Assembly (NCBI RefSeq): GCF_949628265.1
Contig: NC_088789.1
Location: 4,704,886 to 4,768,885 of the forward strand
DNA from: Cloeon dipterum
Taxonomy: Eukaryota > Arthropoda > Insecta > Ephemeroptera > Baetidae
DNA length: 64,000 nt
Direction of reading: 5' to 3'
A model generated the notes under the pieces. The model was not told where the DNA came from, ran no database searches, and saw nothing but the letters and a program-made list of their open reading frames with translations. The translations under genes and the position numbers were made by a program. How positions within the stretch are numbered: position 1 is the stretch's first letter; the number at the start of each line of letters is the position of its first letter. Below are positions 36,901 to 51,318 of the stretch, in pieces.

Positions 36901-39900
36901 CTCAGTTATTCTTTGATTTAATCGATTTAATAGACAGTGAGACTAACCGGAATCGTTTTCTTTTGCAGTCTATTCCAAGCCTAAGACATCGGAAATTTTC
37001 AGCTTCTCGTAATTTTAAACTTTGAACGCAATCGGAATGAAATGGCAAGCATACTTCATATTTCACAAGTTTCTTCGTACTACCTTTATCATCTTTATTT
37101 AGATTTTTAAGCACGTTGGTCAAGTTGAATAAAAATTTACATTTATAGCAAAATACTCACTTTTTGTATAATGTTTTTGAAAAGAACCAGAACCACAATG
37201 GTTTTGGCAGTTTTCCAAATGTTAGAATTTCTAGTTATGCAACCGGCACACCACGAGAGTCTAGCCGGTTGCACCCCATGTTTTCCAAATTCTTGTCTTC
37301 CGCGTTTACGCTTAACAACGTAATTCCACGATCAAGTCAGACATCGTGCATTAAGAGAACAGTCTCGTTCGCTTCATTAGACTCTTTGGAATAACAACGT
37401 AATATATTTCCCTGAGATGACATTCGGCCGGGAGGCACAACTCTTCGCCTCCTACGCGCGCACGCTGCCGTTATGAGTATCACCAGGGCGTCGAGGTGGT
37501 CCGAAAGTAGCCCTGCAGCGACTCAATTGCAGATTGGTGGCAACCACATGTCAAATTCGCAGGGCTAGCCCAAACGAGAGCGGCCTCTCTTGCTCTAATT
37601 ATCTGCCCACAGAGAGATGAAAAATTGCCAGCCGCTCGCATCGGCTTCTTTGCTATTATGCTTGGCCACTCCAGAGCAATTAATTACGCTTCCTCCCATT
37701 CGGCTACGTGCAGAAATTTGCTTTCTTGACGTCCGAGAAAATTAGAACATGCTAGTCGAATGTATTCGAAAATGTCCAAGAGTCTTAATCACCTCTGACG
37801 ATATTTAATGTTCGTTAGTTACGAAGAACCTGAAAAGTAGATCGAAAGTAAAAATACAATTTTTCATTGGCTAATTAATGTGGAATGTAATTTATCTCTA
37901 AACGATTGTCTACGTGAGTTCTCAATTTCTGCTTTAAACTGCGAACGATAATTAAATCTTCACGCTGGCTCACAGCAACAAGAGCAGAACAACGAGCGCA
38001 ACACGTTAATTTCCCTGATTGCCAGCACTTCCACGGTGGTAATAAAGTTGTACTGCATTTCGTTCGCACTTGTAGCAAGCGGAATTCTCTCTTCCGACAC
38101 TTCCCACGATTTTTAATTCGCCATTGTTACCGTGGCGGCACATTAGATGTCGAGTGCGTGTACTTGAGATTACAACAACAAAAACAAGAAAGTCGAGAGT
38201 CAGCCAGCCAGCACACGTCGATTGATTCCCACAATTGAATGCATTTACGTATATCTGCTGAAAGCGAGCATGTAATTTGGCGAGACAATTTTATTGAATA
38301 TCATATATAATAAAATCCTTCGGAATTCCAGCTCGGATATCTTTTCATTTTCACGGCCGGACGCGTTTCTACCACTCGAATAAATCCTGACTTGTGGCAA
38401 ATTTGATCAATTTACGAGTACAATGCGCTGGATTGCCACACATTCCAATATCATGCCCTTGCTTTCCTAGATTGTCGTCTGCGGGCACCGCCTGGCTGAC
38501 AAGACAGAATTTTAATGACCAATTTATCGCCGTCACTGCTAATATTGGCCATCGAACCGTGAAATCCTTAAAAATGCCTTTTCCCGCTGCACAGAGCGCA
38601 TGCAACAAACACGCCTGCTGTTGCTGAAAAGTGTAGATCAAACTGTTGCAGTGAGGTCATTAGCGAGCGACAGATCTAAGGCAAGCAACCGAGAAGCGAG
38701 AGCATGGAATGACATAAGAGTCACGAGTCATTGTTGAGAGGCTTGTTTTGTTTTGTTGCGCCTGCTGTTTTTTCCGCGTGAGCCCCGTAGCATAAAAGAA
38801 CGGCAGAGACACGTTCGTAATATACAAACAATGGTAAACGTTGAGCTGGGCTAATGCTCTTTCTACAGATATGAGAGCGGAATAAATGTTCGCCAGATTC
38901 AATGGAGAGTGAATAATTGTAAAACTATCGCATACAATTGGGATTGAACGGAAATCGGAAATCAAGCTCAACGTTAAAGATTGCAAATTACAGTTTATTG
39001 ATAGAAAAGAGTGTGGTCAACAAATTAAAACTCATTAGTCAGCATTTTACACCAATTTGCTAGTTTTAAGCAAGATCTAACACACAAATTATTGTTTTTA
39101 GACAGTGTACAATAAAAATGGTTTGTAATTTAAATTGTTCATCATAAATTATTAATCCAACGGTCAAATGTAGACGCATACTACTTTTATTATTTATTCC
39201 TTATTCGAGATAGAATTATCTGCGCATGTATACAATAAATAAACATTACAAAATATATCGAAGCAAAAGAGACAAATACAAAAAAATGCAAAGTCACATA
39301 ATATGCAACTAATACAAAGCAAATATCGAAGTTCATGCAATAGAACCAACGGTTTGGGTAAATTTAAATGATTTAAAATTTAACAAAATGATATAAATTT
39401 ACAAATCGCTCAGCCCTTTTGTTAATTTTCATCATTTTCATGAATTTCTGGTATTGACCATAGCCTAAATAATTTTTCCGAGCTTATTAGGTCTTCTCAA
39501 AAAGCGAAAATTAATACTTATGGTTGAAGAGCATCTGAATACTCCAGTTTGGCTGCTTCATAGAGGAGTTGATATTTTTATCAATTTAATATTTTCTAGC
39601 AAGAAATCAAATTGATAGTTTCAAATTATATATATAAAACAAACGAAAAGCCTTTGTCGTATTAAAAATATTAATTATTTTGTCTTCAGAATGAAATGAT
39701 AAGGTGTAAAAGAACTTTTATTGATTTTAAAATGATATATGTTTTAAGTGAAAATCCCAACCGTTTAAATAATAAATGTGGTGGGTCCTGGTGCTGAAGT
39801 AATTAAAACGCAGGCTTGCCGCTTGCCAATTGGCACGTACATCAGCCCGATTGTAATTACGCCACGCGGATAAATCATTATGTGGCAGCGCGGACAAAGG

Positions 39901-42900
39901 ATCGAGAGCAACAGCAGCAGCCACGCAAAAAGCAGTGTGCATATCAGCGCGCGCGGCAACAAACACCTGCCTCTCAATTCGCCAAATGCCCCCGAGGAGC
40001 CATTCTAAACTTTTTTTTCATAAGGCTGCGAGTGATTATGCAAGAGGGCATTGTGCACACTGCGGTTGCGTCCACGCAGCTAAAAATATCCCCCCGGATG
40101 ACCGAGCGTTTCTGGCGTTTTTGGTCCACTTAAAAACCAATTACGGAGGTGCTTAGACCCTTTTTGCCGCTGACCGCTGACCACCACATCATTCGGTTCA
40201 TCTATATGGGCAAAATGCGAAAGGAAGTTTGCTGCTCTATATATGGCGCTCGCGTGTGTGTTTCTTGCTTGTCAGTGGAGGATAATTTGTAAAAAATGAG
40301 ATGCTCTGGAATCGTTTTCTACTTTATTGGCTCGTTATGAAAAGTTATCGCCGCCACTTTATGTATACGCGCAGCACCAACTTTACAGCCTGCAGAAAGT
40401 TATTTCCTTAATTGGTGATAAGATTGGTCTGAGATTACAGTTCGGAACGTATATAAATTAATCCAACGCGATGCATCTGCAGACAAAATATGCCGATAAA
40501 TTTACACACAATTAATCTCGGTATTTACCTTTGAGGGAAAAATTTGTCTGCGGAATATCTGTTCAGTATTTGCGATTGTTGGAACGCGATTATGATCACA
40601 AACCAATACAGAGACGCGGAGAGCAGAGAAGCTGGGCAAAAATGGAGCAATGCGTCTTTGTGCGAGCAATGCATTGTGCGTTTAGATGTGACACTTGGTT
40701 AAAAAAGGAAGCCGCGGAATATAACGTAATGATAATTAATGATCCCATTGTGCTGTAGGGAAATTTAAATTTTAAAGGCAGACTGCACTTAAATAATAGG
40801 TCATAATTTAAGTATACGCATTAACCAGAAATTTGAATTGGAAATTTATTAAGAAATCATCTCTATTTACAGAAATGAAGGATTAATCCAACGCTCATTC
40901 ACTCGTTTCTTTTATTCCAAGCTTAAGATGCCTTTTAAGTCATTTTCACAGCGAGTAAAGAAAATTTGATAACATTGTAACGGCATTTTAGTTTTCCTCG
41001 TTAATTTCAATCTAATTCAAATTATAATTACATTTTACAACAACCAGCATTACTTTCATTCCTCAGTTTAATGATGTAATCACGTCGAAACAATAAAACT
41101 TTATGAAACGAACATTTTTACCATGCCGCAATTGCAGTTTACCTCGCATATGTGGTCATAACAAATTTAATTATCAACAGAGTGCAGTTCAATTATAATT
41201 ACCATCTTCAAGATTGATCTTTTGGCCGGTAGGTGCGTAAAGCAGCCTACTAATTGCAAATTAAACTGGCAAACACATTTTTAACTCATTATACGTGCCA
41301 GCATACGCGAGCAGCAGTTGTAGAGTCTAAGGTGTTTGTGTAATATCATCAGTGGTTTTAAGCCTGCTGCTTATTATTGGTAATTAATCGAGCGGCCGAA
41401 CGCGTGAGATGGTATCAAAGACTGAATTCCAGAGGCGTAAAAAGCGAACGAGAGACGCAATCTCGCCGAGCGGATCTTCATTTTTCGCCGGAGGTGCGTT
41501 TCATTTTTCGGTGATGCCGGAATCCCGAATTTATGAGCTCGCCGCTCCACTATTGATTTGAATAATTTTTAGCCCGGCTTCCAACTGATATCAATCGCCG
41601 ACTATATAGCTGCTATGCGTTAATTTTTTGTGCTCTTCACATCTGATCCGAATTCAAGCTGAGGGACGAGAAAAATTGTATTTTTACTAAATCATATATT
41701 TTTGGCGAGTTAATTCATTATTTAGTTCATTTTAAACTGACGTAACAATATTTGGAGGCATGGTGTATGTTTTTCTTGGTTAATGGAAGTTTATTGGTCC
41801 AAGTTTGTATGAAATGCAAAATACATAATATGACAAAAATAAAAGCACTATGCCCTTATAAATCCCTGATAAATATATTGTTAATTTTTAATTCTATTAT
41901 TCTCCGAATCATACACATTGCTCTTAGACTTTCGATTAACTACTTTTCACGTCCCTGAATGGTTTGTACATAGGCTGCGGCTCTGTTGAAAGCTGATAAT
42001 CGCGAGATTACGCCTTTCAAGAGAGGAGATTTTACCTTCAAACGATTTGATTTACAACAGGAACGCTAGTAATTATCAACGTCTGAAACACAATTCACAA
42101 CCTCTCTAGCTCTGATTCAAACCAGGTTCCTGGAAAGAGTACTCAACCCGCAGCGACTCTTTTCAATTCGCCGAAGCGCTGAAAAAGGTGTAAAAATATA
42201 ATCTTTATGAAAGTGTATCAACTGCAGGCAAAAAGCATTTCAGCATTAAACGACACATACCGCAAAAATTTACGACCGCGCTGCCTTCATCGCCGCCGAT
42301 CCCAACTCTTATTTCCGAAATATATATTTTTTTTGTGCGTGTTCGGCTGGCTTTCTTTTAAAATACAAATTTATGTGTAGGCAGAACAGAAGGGACTCGA
42401 AAGGAACTTGCCTTTAATCGGCGAATGAAGCAGAGCGACCGCCGCCGAGCGGCTGGTTCCTTATTAATCGCTTAAATGCTAATTCGTGGACATTCCGCCC
42501 GCTTTTTGTGCTCGGCTTGCTCAATCCAATCGATTTTACTCCGGACCAACTAGTTTCGCGGCCAATTAAGCATGTGCCATCTGAGGAAAAGGGAAAATTA
42601 TTGCTGACTGTCTGCCAGTCGAAATTTGCGAGAGCGCCTATTTTCGGCGGATGTTGAATTTTTCATGTGACCAGACAGGTTTAAAAATAGCCTGTTGTCT
42701 TCCAGCTAGTTGATTTTTATAGCCGTTCTATCCCAAGACGCTGGGGACAAATATGTTAATGAGGTTCTGCGATGTCTGATTCCAGGTCAGATCGAGACAT
42801 ACAACTAATGGGAGTTATTAAGTGCTGTCCGCGTGGTTCACTGCACTTTTTTATGTAAAAAAAACGAGAACATTATTTTCCTTCCTTCGCCCTTTTCTGG

Positions 42901-45900
42901 CGGAGGTCAAGAAACTCAAAAAGGTATGTATGCGAGACCAAAGGAAAATCTTTATTATACGACCGGGGTGTACGAACAGCGTCGCTAAATTTAGTTGATG
43001 TATAGAACTGATCATTATCAGCCCATTCCTGTACTCTGAATGTGCCTTGCGAAGTTACAAGACAGTTTAATCTGTTCAATGTTGTGGATTTTTTGAGTAA
43101 GTGTGGGTAACGGGTCAGTTTTATCTCTGCAGCTCATACAATTTCTCCGGCCTCTTTGTAAGAAGAATAAATGAAATCGGTTTAAAGAAATTTTACTGTA
43201 GCTTTAAATGGAGCATTAAAATTATTTAACACTTACTAAGTAAGATTAAATTCAAATTTATTTTGATATAATATTTGATGTGTCTGCAGTCTGCAAATAA
43301 AAGTTCGAAAACAGTCCTCACTAAAAGCATTTTCAAATCTGATTTAATAAAATGTAAAAAATTTTTAATAAAGTTGATAAAAACACCGTTCAATTTTCTG
43401 AAAATATGTTAGGTCGATCGATGAAACCACAATTTTATGCTCACCTGACCACAAAAATGCGCGAAAGGAGAACAGACTGATCGTGTGGCGCGGGTAATTA
43501 ATAGTCGGCAGCAGCGTCGGTGTTAATTACGTTCAGGGTGCGGCCTCCTGACACGGCAGCTCTCTACTTATTCGAGTCCATCCACCCTCGCGGAGAAAAG
43601 CACAAAAGCTGACACCACCCACCCACAATCGCTCTCTTACCGAGAGAGCACTCTCTCCGAGCCGGCTTTCTTTATTCACAATTTATCGGCTGACTCGAAA
43701 TAATGTGGTAAAATATGCTTTTGAATTTTTTGCGCCAGCAAATTTATGTGCCAAGCAGCGTATGTGCCGGCATGCCGGTCGTCTGATGAAAATTTATGCA
43801 GGCGCGCACGCTCGTATGTGGATTTAAACGCGCGGGATTGTGCTCAAATGATAATATAATGAACCTGATATGCCAGCGAAGTGACTCCATAAAACTGGAT
43901 TATTCCGCGCTAACTACACATTTTTATTGCCCCCCTTTTCAGCTGAATCCATTCAGTTGTTATTCAAATTAAGACAATTGTAATTGGCAGTGTTATGATC
44001 GCACATTGTAAATGCGTACGCGCAGCCCCATTCCGTGTGGGCCGTCTGACAGCTGACTTTTTGCTGTCATTTTAAACCATGAAATTATTTTTAAATTCAA
44101 ATATTCAGCCTGGAGGGATTTCCTCAACCAGCATACAGTTGCGGCCAAATTTATAATAATAATTTCATAAGATTGAGATTTTATCCTGCCGTGTAAATTT
44201 GATACTTTTTAAACCAGTGAGAAAATGTGCCACTGATTTTTTTCAACCTTTGAAATTGCATCTGGCTGCCTTCAAGCTTCAGGTGGTCTGAAAGGACAAT
44301 CGCGCTTTTACGTTTTCGTCGTTTTATGTGAATGAAAAGCACGTTATTATTTCAGACACTGCTCCGTCCCTGGCCAATCACTTAAAATTTTTGCTGTCTG
44401 AATCAACCTCTTCTTGCACTGAAAGACGCATGCAACAACAGTTTGGAAGGCTCTGAGCAGAAACGACAGCCTTGGAATGTAATCTTTTGCTTAGTTTTGC
44501 TTCCACATTGTTCAAGATGATTCAGCAGTGGATTAATTTAACGGTATTCATTCATCCAGCTTGTTTACATTTTCTGCTTTTGTTAATTTGCTACAAAAAG
44601 CGCGGTAAATATGCTGTTTATGATAAATATTTAAAAAGAGGGACTGAAACATTTGCATTTCTGTTTCACTGCTTACAGGTCATACACGCTGGTATTATTG
44701 AAAGTATAGCAACCAAAAGCTGTGAATTTCCTGGTTGCTTTAAGCGGTCATCATCTCCCTAAGCATCTAGGGAGGAACAATGGAGCAGCAGGCCATTTCG
44801 ATAATTCGATCTAATCAATTGCAGCGATCCTCGCGCGCACGTGTTAAAACGGCAATTTCCAAACCACTCTATAAAAGCAAATTGCCCCTAATGCACATAC
44901 ATTTGCGCGCAGGGCGTCAAAACATTCGGCAGACTATTATTCAAAGAGGCGATTCGAGATAAGCCTGCTTTTGAAAAGAGCATTATCGCTTCCTATATAT
45001 ACGTCGGCCATTATTTGACTATCAGATTGGGTGCCGTTAAGTGGCCAATTCCTTCTCGATCCCCTGACTGAGATGAGAGCAGAGCTTAACACCTCAACGC
45101 ATGAGCCAGGCTCGTTGAAAGCCGCACATACTTTTAATTAAGACCGCTCGGTACGCAAAACGGCGATCAGCGACGCCATTATTTTTGATTAAATTGCTAA
45201 TAATAATTGTGAGCTTTTACCAGAGGCACTTTCATGCTCAATGTCACATAAAAGTGAGTAACGGCCAATATATTAATGTAATCCCACTCTTGTAAATTTG
45301 GAAAAATACATTAGCTGGCGTGCAAATCGATTATCCACCGTCCTGGCAGAACAGCAGGCCAATCAATCACTTTAATCTCGGCCAACTTCTAAAGTTTGTA
45401 ATCGCTCGCCAAGATTTAGCAGCATCCCCTTCAAGCTGGACCTGCCACACCGGTGATTTATAGGCCTGATGCATATTTAAATGAATATTCATGTTAAAGA
45501 GCGAGTGTAATTAAATATCGTCAAAGCTGATATTCCGATAAATATTTCAATTTCCGCGCAGATTGCACTTATTAATGGCAGCCGGTTCGCGTCGATTTCG
45601 ATAAAGTATTGAGTAAATGCTGCAGGACCACCGTGCTGGGTGCAAAAGGCGTCCGCCTCGCTCCGTAATTAGGCAGAATTATACTACGTGTCTGCTAACG
45701 TAATAACAATAAAAAACTGGTCTCTTGTGCAGCTTTTAATTGCCAGTTGTGTTGTGTGCACGCAGTCAAAGTTAACTTCACAGGTTCGAGCGACAGTGTC
45801 ATTTGTGCGCAGCATCGAAATTCGTGCATGCATTCTTTTGAGAGCTACAAGCAAAACGTTCTCGTAGCCAGCAGATTTATTATGCAATAAACTCGCCACA

Positions 45901-45959
45901 AATCCGAAACTATTAATTATTTCATTTTGGCTTGATAGTTGAAGAATCAGTCAAATCTA
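28000..45959. other. Gene-poor region with GC-richer motif-dense blocks
   Basis: No gene is supported across about 18 kb. The longest frames have fewer than about 125 codons and lack recognisable domains or consistent splice contexts. Blocks of several hundred bases with higher GC (for example 28.0-28.5, 31.3-32.0, 34.1-34.6, 35.2-36.0, 37.3-37.7, 41.3-41.6 and 43.4-43.9 kb) alternate with AT-rich stretches. They contain homeodomain-type TAATTA cores, CCATAAA/TTTATGG words and E-boxes. One cluster at 34232-34258 holds CTGTCA, CAGCTG and the POU octamer ATTTGCAT. The texture resembles a regulatory landscape of a developmental gene, but that is inference. Confidence 0.4.
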
Positions 45960-46384
45960 GAGTAAAAAATCCTAAATTATTATTATATAAATTTTTTAAT
46001 TATTTATCACCTTCCTTATTGATGGAAACTTAGCTTATTTGAGGGACTGACTGAACTGACAATGAGGGAATAATGGAAAGGATTAATATACACAAATATT
46101 TTTTCATTTGAATTAATAACTAAAGATAATTTATTAATTTAGTTTATTTAGTTTACACTTTTTGTTCCTAAACGCTTGAAACATTCAATTATTTTAACGG
46201 AAAATAAAATGAACCATTTTTACTGATACTTCATCGCAATTTACACATTTTCAGTTATTCGTCACATCTAAATGAGAACTTAAATTGGTACAAATGAGGA
46301 AATTTTGGAATTTCTAGTCTAACTAAACATATGGCACAAATATTTTTTCACTTTACCTTTTGCCAAAAAAGGGCACAGACTGAA

Positions 46385-46561
46385 AAGACTCTAAGTCTTG
46401 GTCCCCTCTCCCTAACCAAAAAGTGCACATTTTTTATAGAAGCTGTTGAGCAAAAATGTTTTAGTTAAAAATTTTGGAGGAGGGACCAACCTTTTTCGAC
46501 ACTGTAGTGTCGAACGTGGTCGTTCGCTGGGTGGTAGAGCGGTGGAATTCGCTTTCGAATT
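46385..46561. repeat. Cluster of five inverted repeats / hairpins
   Basis: Consecutive foldbacks are packed into 177 nt. (1) AAGACT-cta-AGTCTT, 46385-46399. (2) A long imperfect foldback, 46398-46489, with outer arms TTGGTCCCC and GGGACCAA and inner arms containing TAACcAAAA...CATTTTT and its partner. (3) TTCGACACT-gt-AGTGTCGAA, 46495-46514. (4) CGAACG-tggt-CGTTCG, 46511-46526. (5) AATTCG-cttt-CGAATT, 46546-46561. Hairpins 3 to 5 are perfect. It could be a foldback/MITE-type element, a structured RNA gene or chance. No flanking target duplication was identified. Confidence 0.6.
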
Positions 46562-49500
46562 GTCAGACGAGGAGAAAGACAGGACAATGCTCGCCGTCGG
46601 TCTTTTTAATTAATATGAAAATGTTCTCGGTGCGATACATGCCGCGACCTGCTGCCATGTGCCTGCCTGAATAAATGGAATTGTTGTGTTCGCCAGATTA
46701 AGTATCATTTTACAACAAAAAGCCGCGGAAAGTTTAAATTTATTCGCTTCTTAATCAACATGTTACTTCATTATGCGGAACACACACATGTGAGCAAGCG
46801 TGCGTTACAAGTGCTTGCATGTATTTAAATTATTAGCGTTCACAAATGGAGAGGTGTCCCCGTGTCAATTTCGCAATCATAATAACGGGGAAGCCCTGGG
46901 CGGCGAATTCTAACGTTCCGCCGAAAATTTATACCTTGAGAAAGGAAAATTACGCATTGATGTAGGTCAGTGCGAATTCGCGGACGGCTAATTTATGACG
47001 GGCTGGTGGTTTTTGCAGTCGTAAATTTTATCCCAATCGCGTTTTAAAAATCTGAGTAATGTCTCCATTACGCAAAAGTAACGAAAGGTCAGAGTCGTTT
47101 TTACATTAAATTTGCAAACATGCGGCCAGGCAGGAGGAGAAATTGTCCTTAAAAAGTGAATCGGCGTACTGTACACGCACTTCTCAGATCAAGATTTGAG
47201 GCCAGAATTGCATATCAAGTTTCTTTGTGCCGCCACCCAAACGAGTTGGCCCATTATTTCTTCTCATTTGCGCAACCGCGGTGATTTAATACTCTAGAAC
47301 AGTGTGTGGAGAATACGGCCGTTCTTCAGCTGGCATGCGTGTGGCTGCAAGGTGCAAATTGAATTACACTTTTTTCTTCGACGCGGGCAAGCAGAGCGAC
47401 AAGATAAATGCAGCCTTGAGTACTTTTCGGCATCAAGATACCGATCGGCGATATGCCGTTTGTTTTTTTGCCATGGAGGCTCCTGCAATCGGCAGTAAAA
47501 ATTAATTAGCGCTGACCGAATTCTGTGAATCACTTTCGGACAAAGAAAAGCTTGTCCTTAAAAATTTAGAGAGCAGTAAAAAAGAAACGAACAATATTGA
47601 CAGGAGCAGGTGTAATGCTTGTTCTTTTATTTTTATTCCTATTAACCAGATGGTGTTAGATTCTCAAAAACAAAACTGTTGTGTCAAAGGCGTGTTTCAA
47701 ATTTAGAGGAAAGATTAAAGTCGTAAATTCGGACTGCATTACAATAAGGACAATTGAAAGTTGTATCTCTTTTAACTCGTGACAAATATTTTGGACATGT
47801 CAATTACATAAAAACACACCTACCGTGCGAGACGGAAGCAGACGTGCGACGCCCATGCTCAAATATATTTATGCATCTTGGAAAGCCGCCATCGATCACC
47901 GTCTGTATCGCCAAATTAGCAAACTCGAATGCGAAAGAAGTGTGGGAACATGCAAAGTCCGGTCGGCGTCTTTCAAGTGCCATTTGGCTGAGAAATAAAT
48001 GTCGCGTCTCGCCAGCTGAATATTTCCATAAAAACTGTGCGCAGTCTGAAAAATGAGCCGGGAAAATTTGCAAGCGAATATAATATTCATGAGAGGACAG
48101 CGAAACCCTTTCGCGGAGCAAACGGTCAACACGCAAATAGTTGAGCCGTGAACGGAGAAATAATGAAACACTCGCTTTGTAAAAGAGCATTTCTCGTTCC
48201 AGCCAAACCCGATTTTCATACAACCATGCAGCTTATCATATTTTATTATGTATGGTGTATGCCTCTCCCTCTCAAATATTACGACCTGAATAAATTTCAA
48301 CGACACGAAAATATTATGTAAGCTGAGCATAATATGCGCCTGAATTATTTATTGCACCTGAATGTGACACTTAAGGTTGTGTTCGAGTGCTCGGCTTTCT
48401 GGTCGGACCTAGAACCATGGTTTGCACATTGGGATAGATCAAGAAGTGGTTATCCACACTACTGCTGGGCGCACTTCGTGGAATGTGATCTGGCGTTTAC
48501 ACACATTATTTGATATCTATTGTTTCGATCTCGATTAAACATGTGGGCTGTTATTGCCGACGACCTCAGCTAAAAATTCCGCCGTTTAAGCTATTACGGG
48601 GTCGTCGACTCCCGGGATACCTCATTCCAATCCGTTTTACTTCTGCGCAAGACAGTTATTACCGAAAATTATGCATGATGAACAGTCATATTTTACAATT
48701 TTCGACTTGTCGTGTGTCCGAATGCGAAATTTAACTAACCAGACTTAGCAATAAAATTTATACCCCCGGCCAAGGCCAAATTCAGGCCACTGCTCTGCAC
48801 GTTTTATTAAGATTGTTTGGACTGCCCAGTTTTGCACCTTGTGCTTAACAACTCGGAAAACTGAGGTGTCAAACTCCCAGACGCTCGATTTATGTTTAAT
48901 TTAATCACATGCAAATCGTTGAAAGTATCCGTTGTCACACCTGCCGACACAATCAATTCACAATCTTATCTCGGTTTCGCGCATGGGGAGCTCTACAAGC
49001 AATAAATCGAGCAATATAATTGATTTAACAATGTAAGTTCGCGTGTTGCTTATGTCACCATCGCGAGCACGAAGGGTCAAGCCGTTCGGTGTTGTGACTT
49101 TTACGAGCCGCCCAAACGATTCCTGCTGGAATATTCAAATCGAGAGCCGTGTGACAAATTATTATTGACACCGCCGACATGCAACTCTCTCCCTTTCAAG
49201 CACGTACGCCGCTCGCTCTCCGAAAAAAATATTTTTCAGTGCAGCTGAAGTAGTTCAACGTGAAATTGAACAAGAAAATTAAGAGATGATAAATTAACGG
49301 AGGCTAAAATACGAGTTCGCAGCTCATAAGTTCCGACGTTGTTGGCTATGGAGCCATTGAGGTGCTCTCAAGATTTATCACACGCGGTCTGTCCGGTGGG
49401 TCCCCAAATTTAGTCAGATCTAATTATGCTTTAGCATTTAATGACGCGTCGGAATTCTGTCAAGCGGTTAATCGTGCTCGTCAAAAACGAGTTGGCCCTT

Positions 49501-51310
49501 TAATCACGACGCTAATGGTCGCGTGATGTCCCACTCCGACATCAAAGCAAATTACATCGCCATAAGGCACGCGCTCCGCAGCATCCCATGTTTACATTTT
49601 GCCGCTTTAATGTTTAACTGGACGCAGGTGCAAATTAAATTCAAAGCCAAAATTACAGGGTACCAAAGTCATAAATCTGTTTCGAGTTTCGAGTCGTACG
49701 AGAATCAGAAAATTTCTATCTTAAGGGGGGACATCTTATTGGTGACCACGCGATTACACGTACAAAACCGCTCAGCTGGATTTCTGACAAGCGTGGCTAA
49801 TTTTATTTGTTTGTAAATTACAAAGTGTACACATCATGAGAACGAGTTTTTGTTGCTCCGAGTTCACGAGGCCTATATAAATTGAATTAGAATCGCAAAT
49901 TTTGACCTGCGGCTGTATTTCATGCAACTGTTTCAAATTCACGTTCAATTAAAACTTTTCTATCTGGTTAGATAATCACATGCTCACGTGAATTAATGTT
50001 AAGGTATATTTTATGGTTGCCAGCTGCAGGTAATTTGATATTTTTCTACTCTGCACTTTTGTGTGTTTGAATGATTTACAAATTATGACTAATTGTTTGT
50101 GGATATGTCTAAAAACTTAATTAAATTTATCATAAAGCATTGCAAAATGTAGTTAAGGGAGTGATTTGAACACTTTAAGTGCTACACTCTACCTGCAATG
50201 GATTCAGTGAGAGGGTTTCAGTTAAGTTTTTATTATCTAACCCGATTAGTGACAGAATTTTCATCTTCCTCTTAAAGTATATTTTATTTTACCTGATATT
50301 CCAATAATTTTCACCAGCAATGTTAATCCAAGGATTATGGCAACCTTATCTTGCTCTATTACATTTGAGTGACCGAGAAGAAGTGTTATGCAACGCGGCA
50401 CACCATCGCACTGTATTATATTCCATTGTGGATGCATAAATAAAGGCGCTCTCGCCGCTTATTTATTTCGTTGCGGCACACGTTTCCACGCATTGGCCGC
50501 AGGCGATAGAAATTCAATTAACAAGGGACTCCTTTTCAATTACCAATGGTATTGACACTGAGAGTAGCGGAGAGCATTGTTTGTTGCGATATGTAGAGCG
50601 TCAGAAGCTGAAAGGAATTCGCTGAAATGCGAACAATTACGTGACACGATTGCAATTGATATAAATTTTATTTGCTGGTTTTTAACGGCCACAAAATAAG
50701 CAATTATCAATGCATTTATACGTGTAAGAGTTATTGCTATTTGCGCGTGCCGCGGCTTTTTACGATGGGCTGGGCTCAGTAAGTGTGAGCTAATATTGCA
50801 ATATTTGTGATTGACTTATATTCTACCACTAGAAAGCTCGCCTGTTGATCGAGTGTTCTGGGACATGAATCGCATGAAATAAATTTGCACTTTTAAATCC
50901 AGTTTTTAAGTACGACCAACAATTTTTTTTATTAATATACTTTCCATACCGCTATTCAATCCAATAAAGTTATGATTACATTAAGAGCATAGCTATAAAT
51001 CCATAAATAATATTGATCTTGGGTGTTTAATTTAAGTTAACTTTAATGATTTTTCTCCTCTGAACTGTAAGAATAACCAACTATCATATTTCCAACTGCT
51101 AGATAGTTTTGTATGACTTTTAGTCTTATTTTATCCACTTTTTCTTAGATAATTATGATTAAAAAACGATTTTATTTCAGACCGACAGTTTGAATTCAGC
51201 TAATTTTCGTAAAATACAACAGGAAATAATCTTGATTAATGCGCCATCAATCATACTTGATAATGATCTGTCAGACGCAAATAATCGGCGGAGCCACTCG
51301 CAACATTTGA
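46562..51310. other. Gene-poor region before the GH18 gene
   Basis: No gene is supported. GC-richer blocks lie near 46.5-47.5 and 47.8-49.5 kb, with AT-rich DNA near 50.0-50.3 and 50.9-51.2 kb. Open frames are short and show no domain. Confidence 0.4.
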
Positions 51311-51316
51311 TATAAA
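51311..51316 (+). promoter_or_regulatory. TATA box of the GH18-like gene
   Basis: TATAAA, 38 nt before the ATG at 51349. A start site about 30 nt downstream would fall after the ATG at 51319, favouring Met 51349 as the true start with a very short leader. Confidence 0.4.
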
Positions 51317-51318
51317 TC

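Noticed and set aside
46530-46565. tRNA-like A box (TGGTAGAGCGG) followed by a TTCGAAT B-box-like word
   Set aside because: The boxes are only about 10 nt apart, far too close for a tRNA, and no acceptor stem forms. Treated as part of the hairpin cluster.
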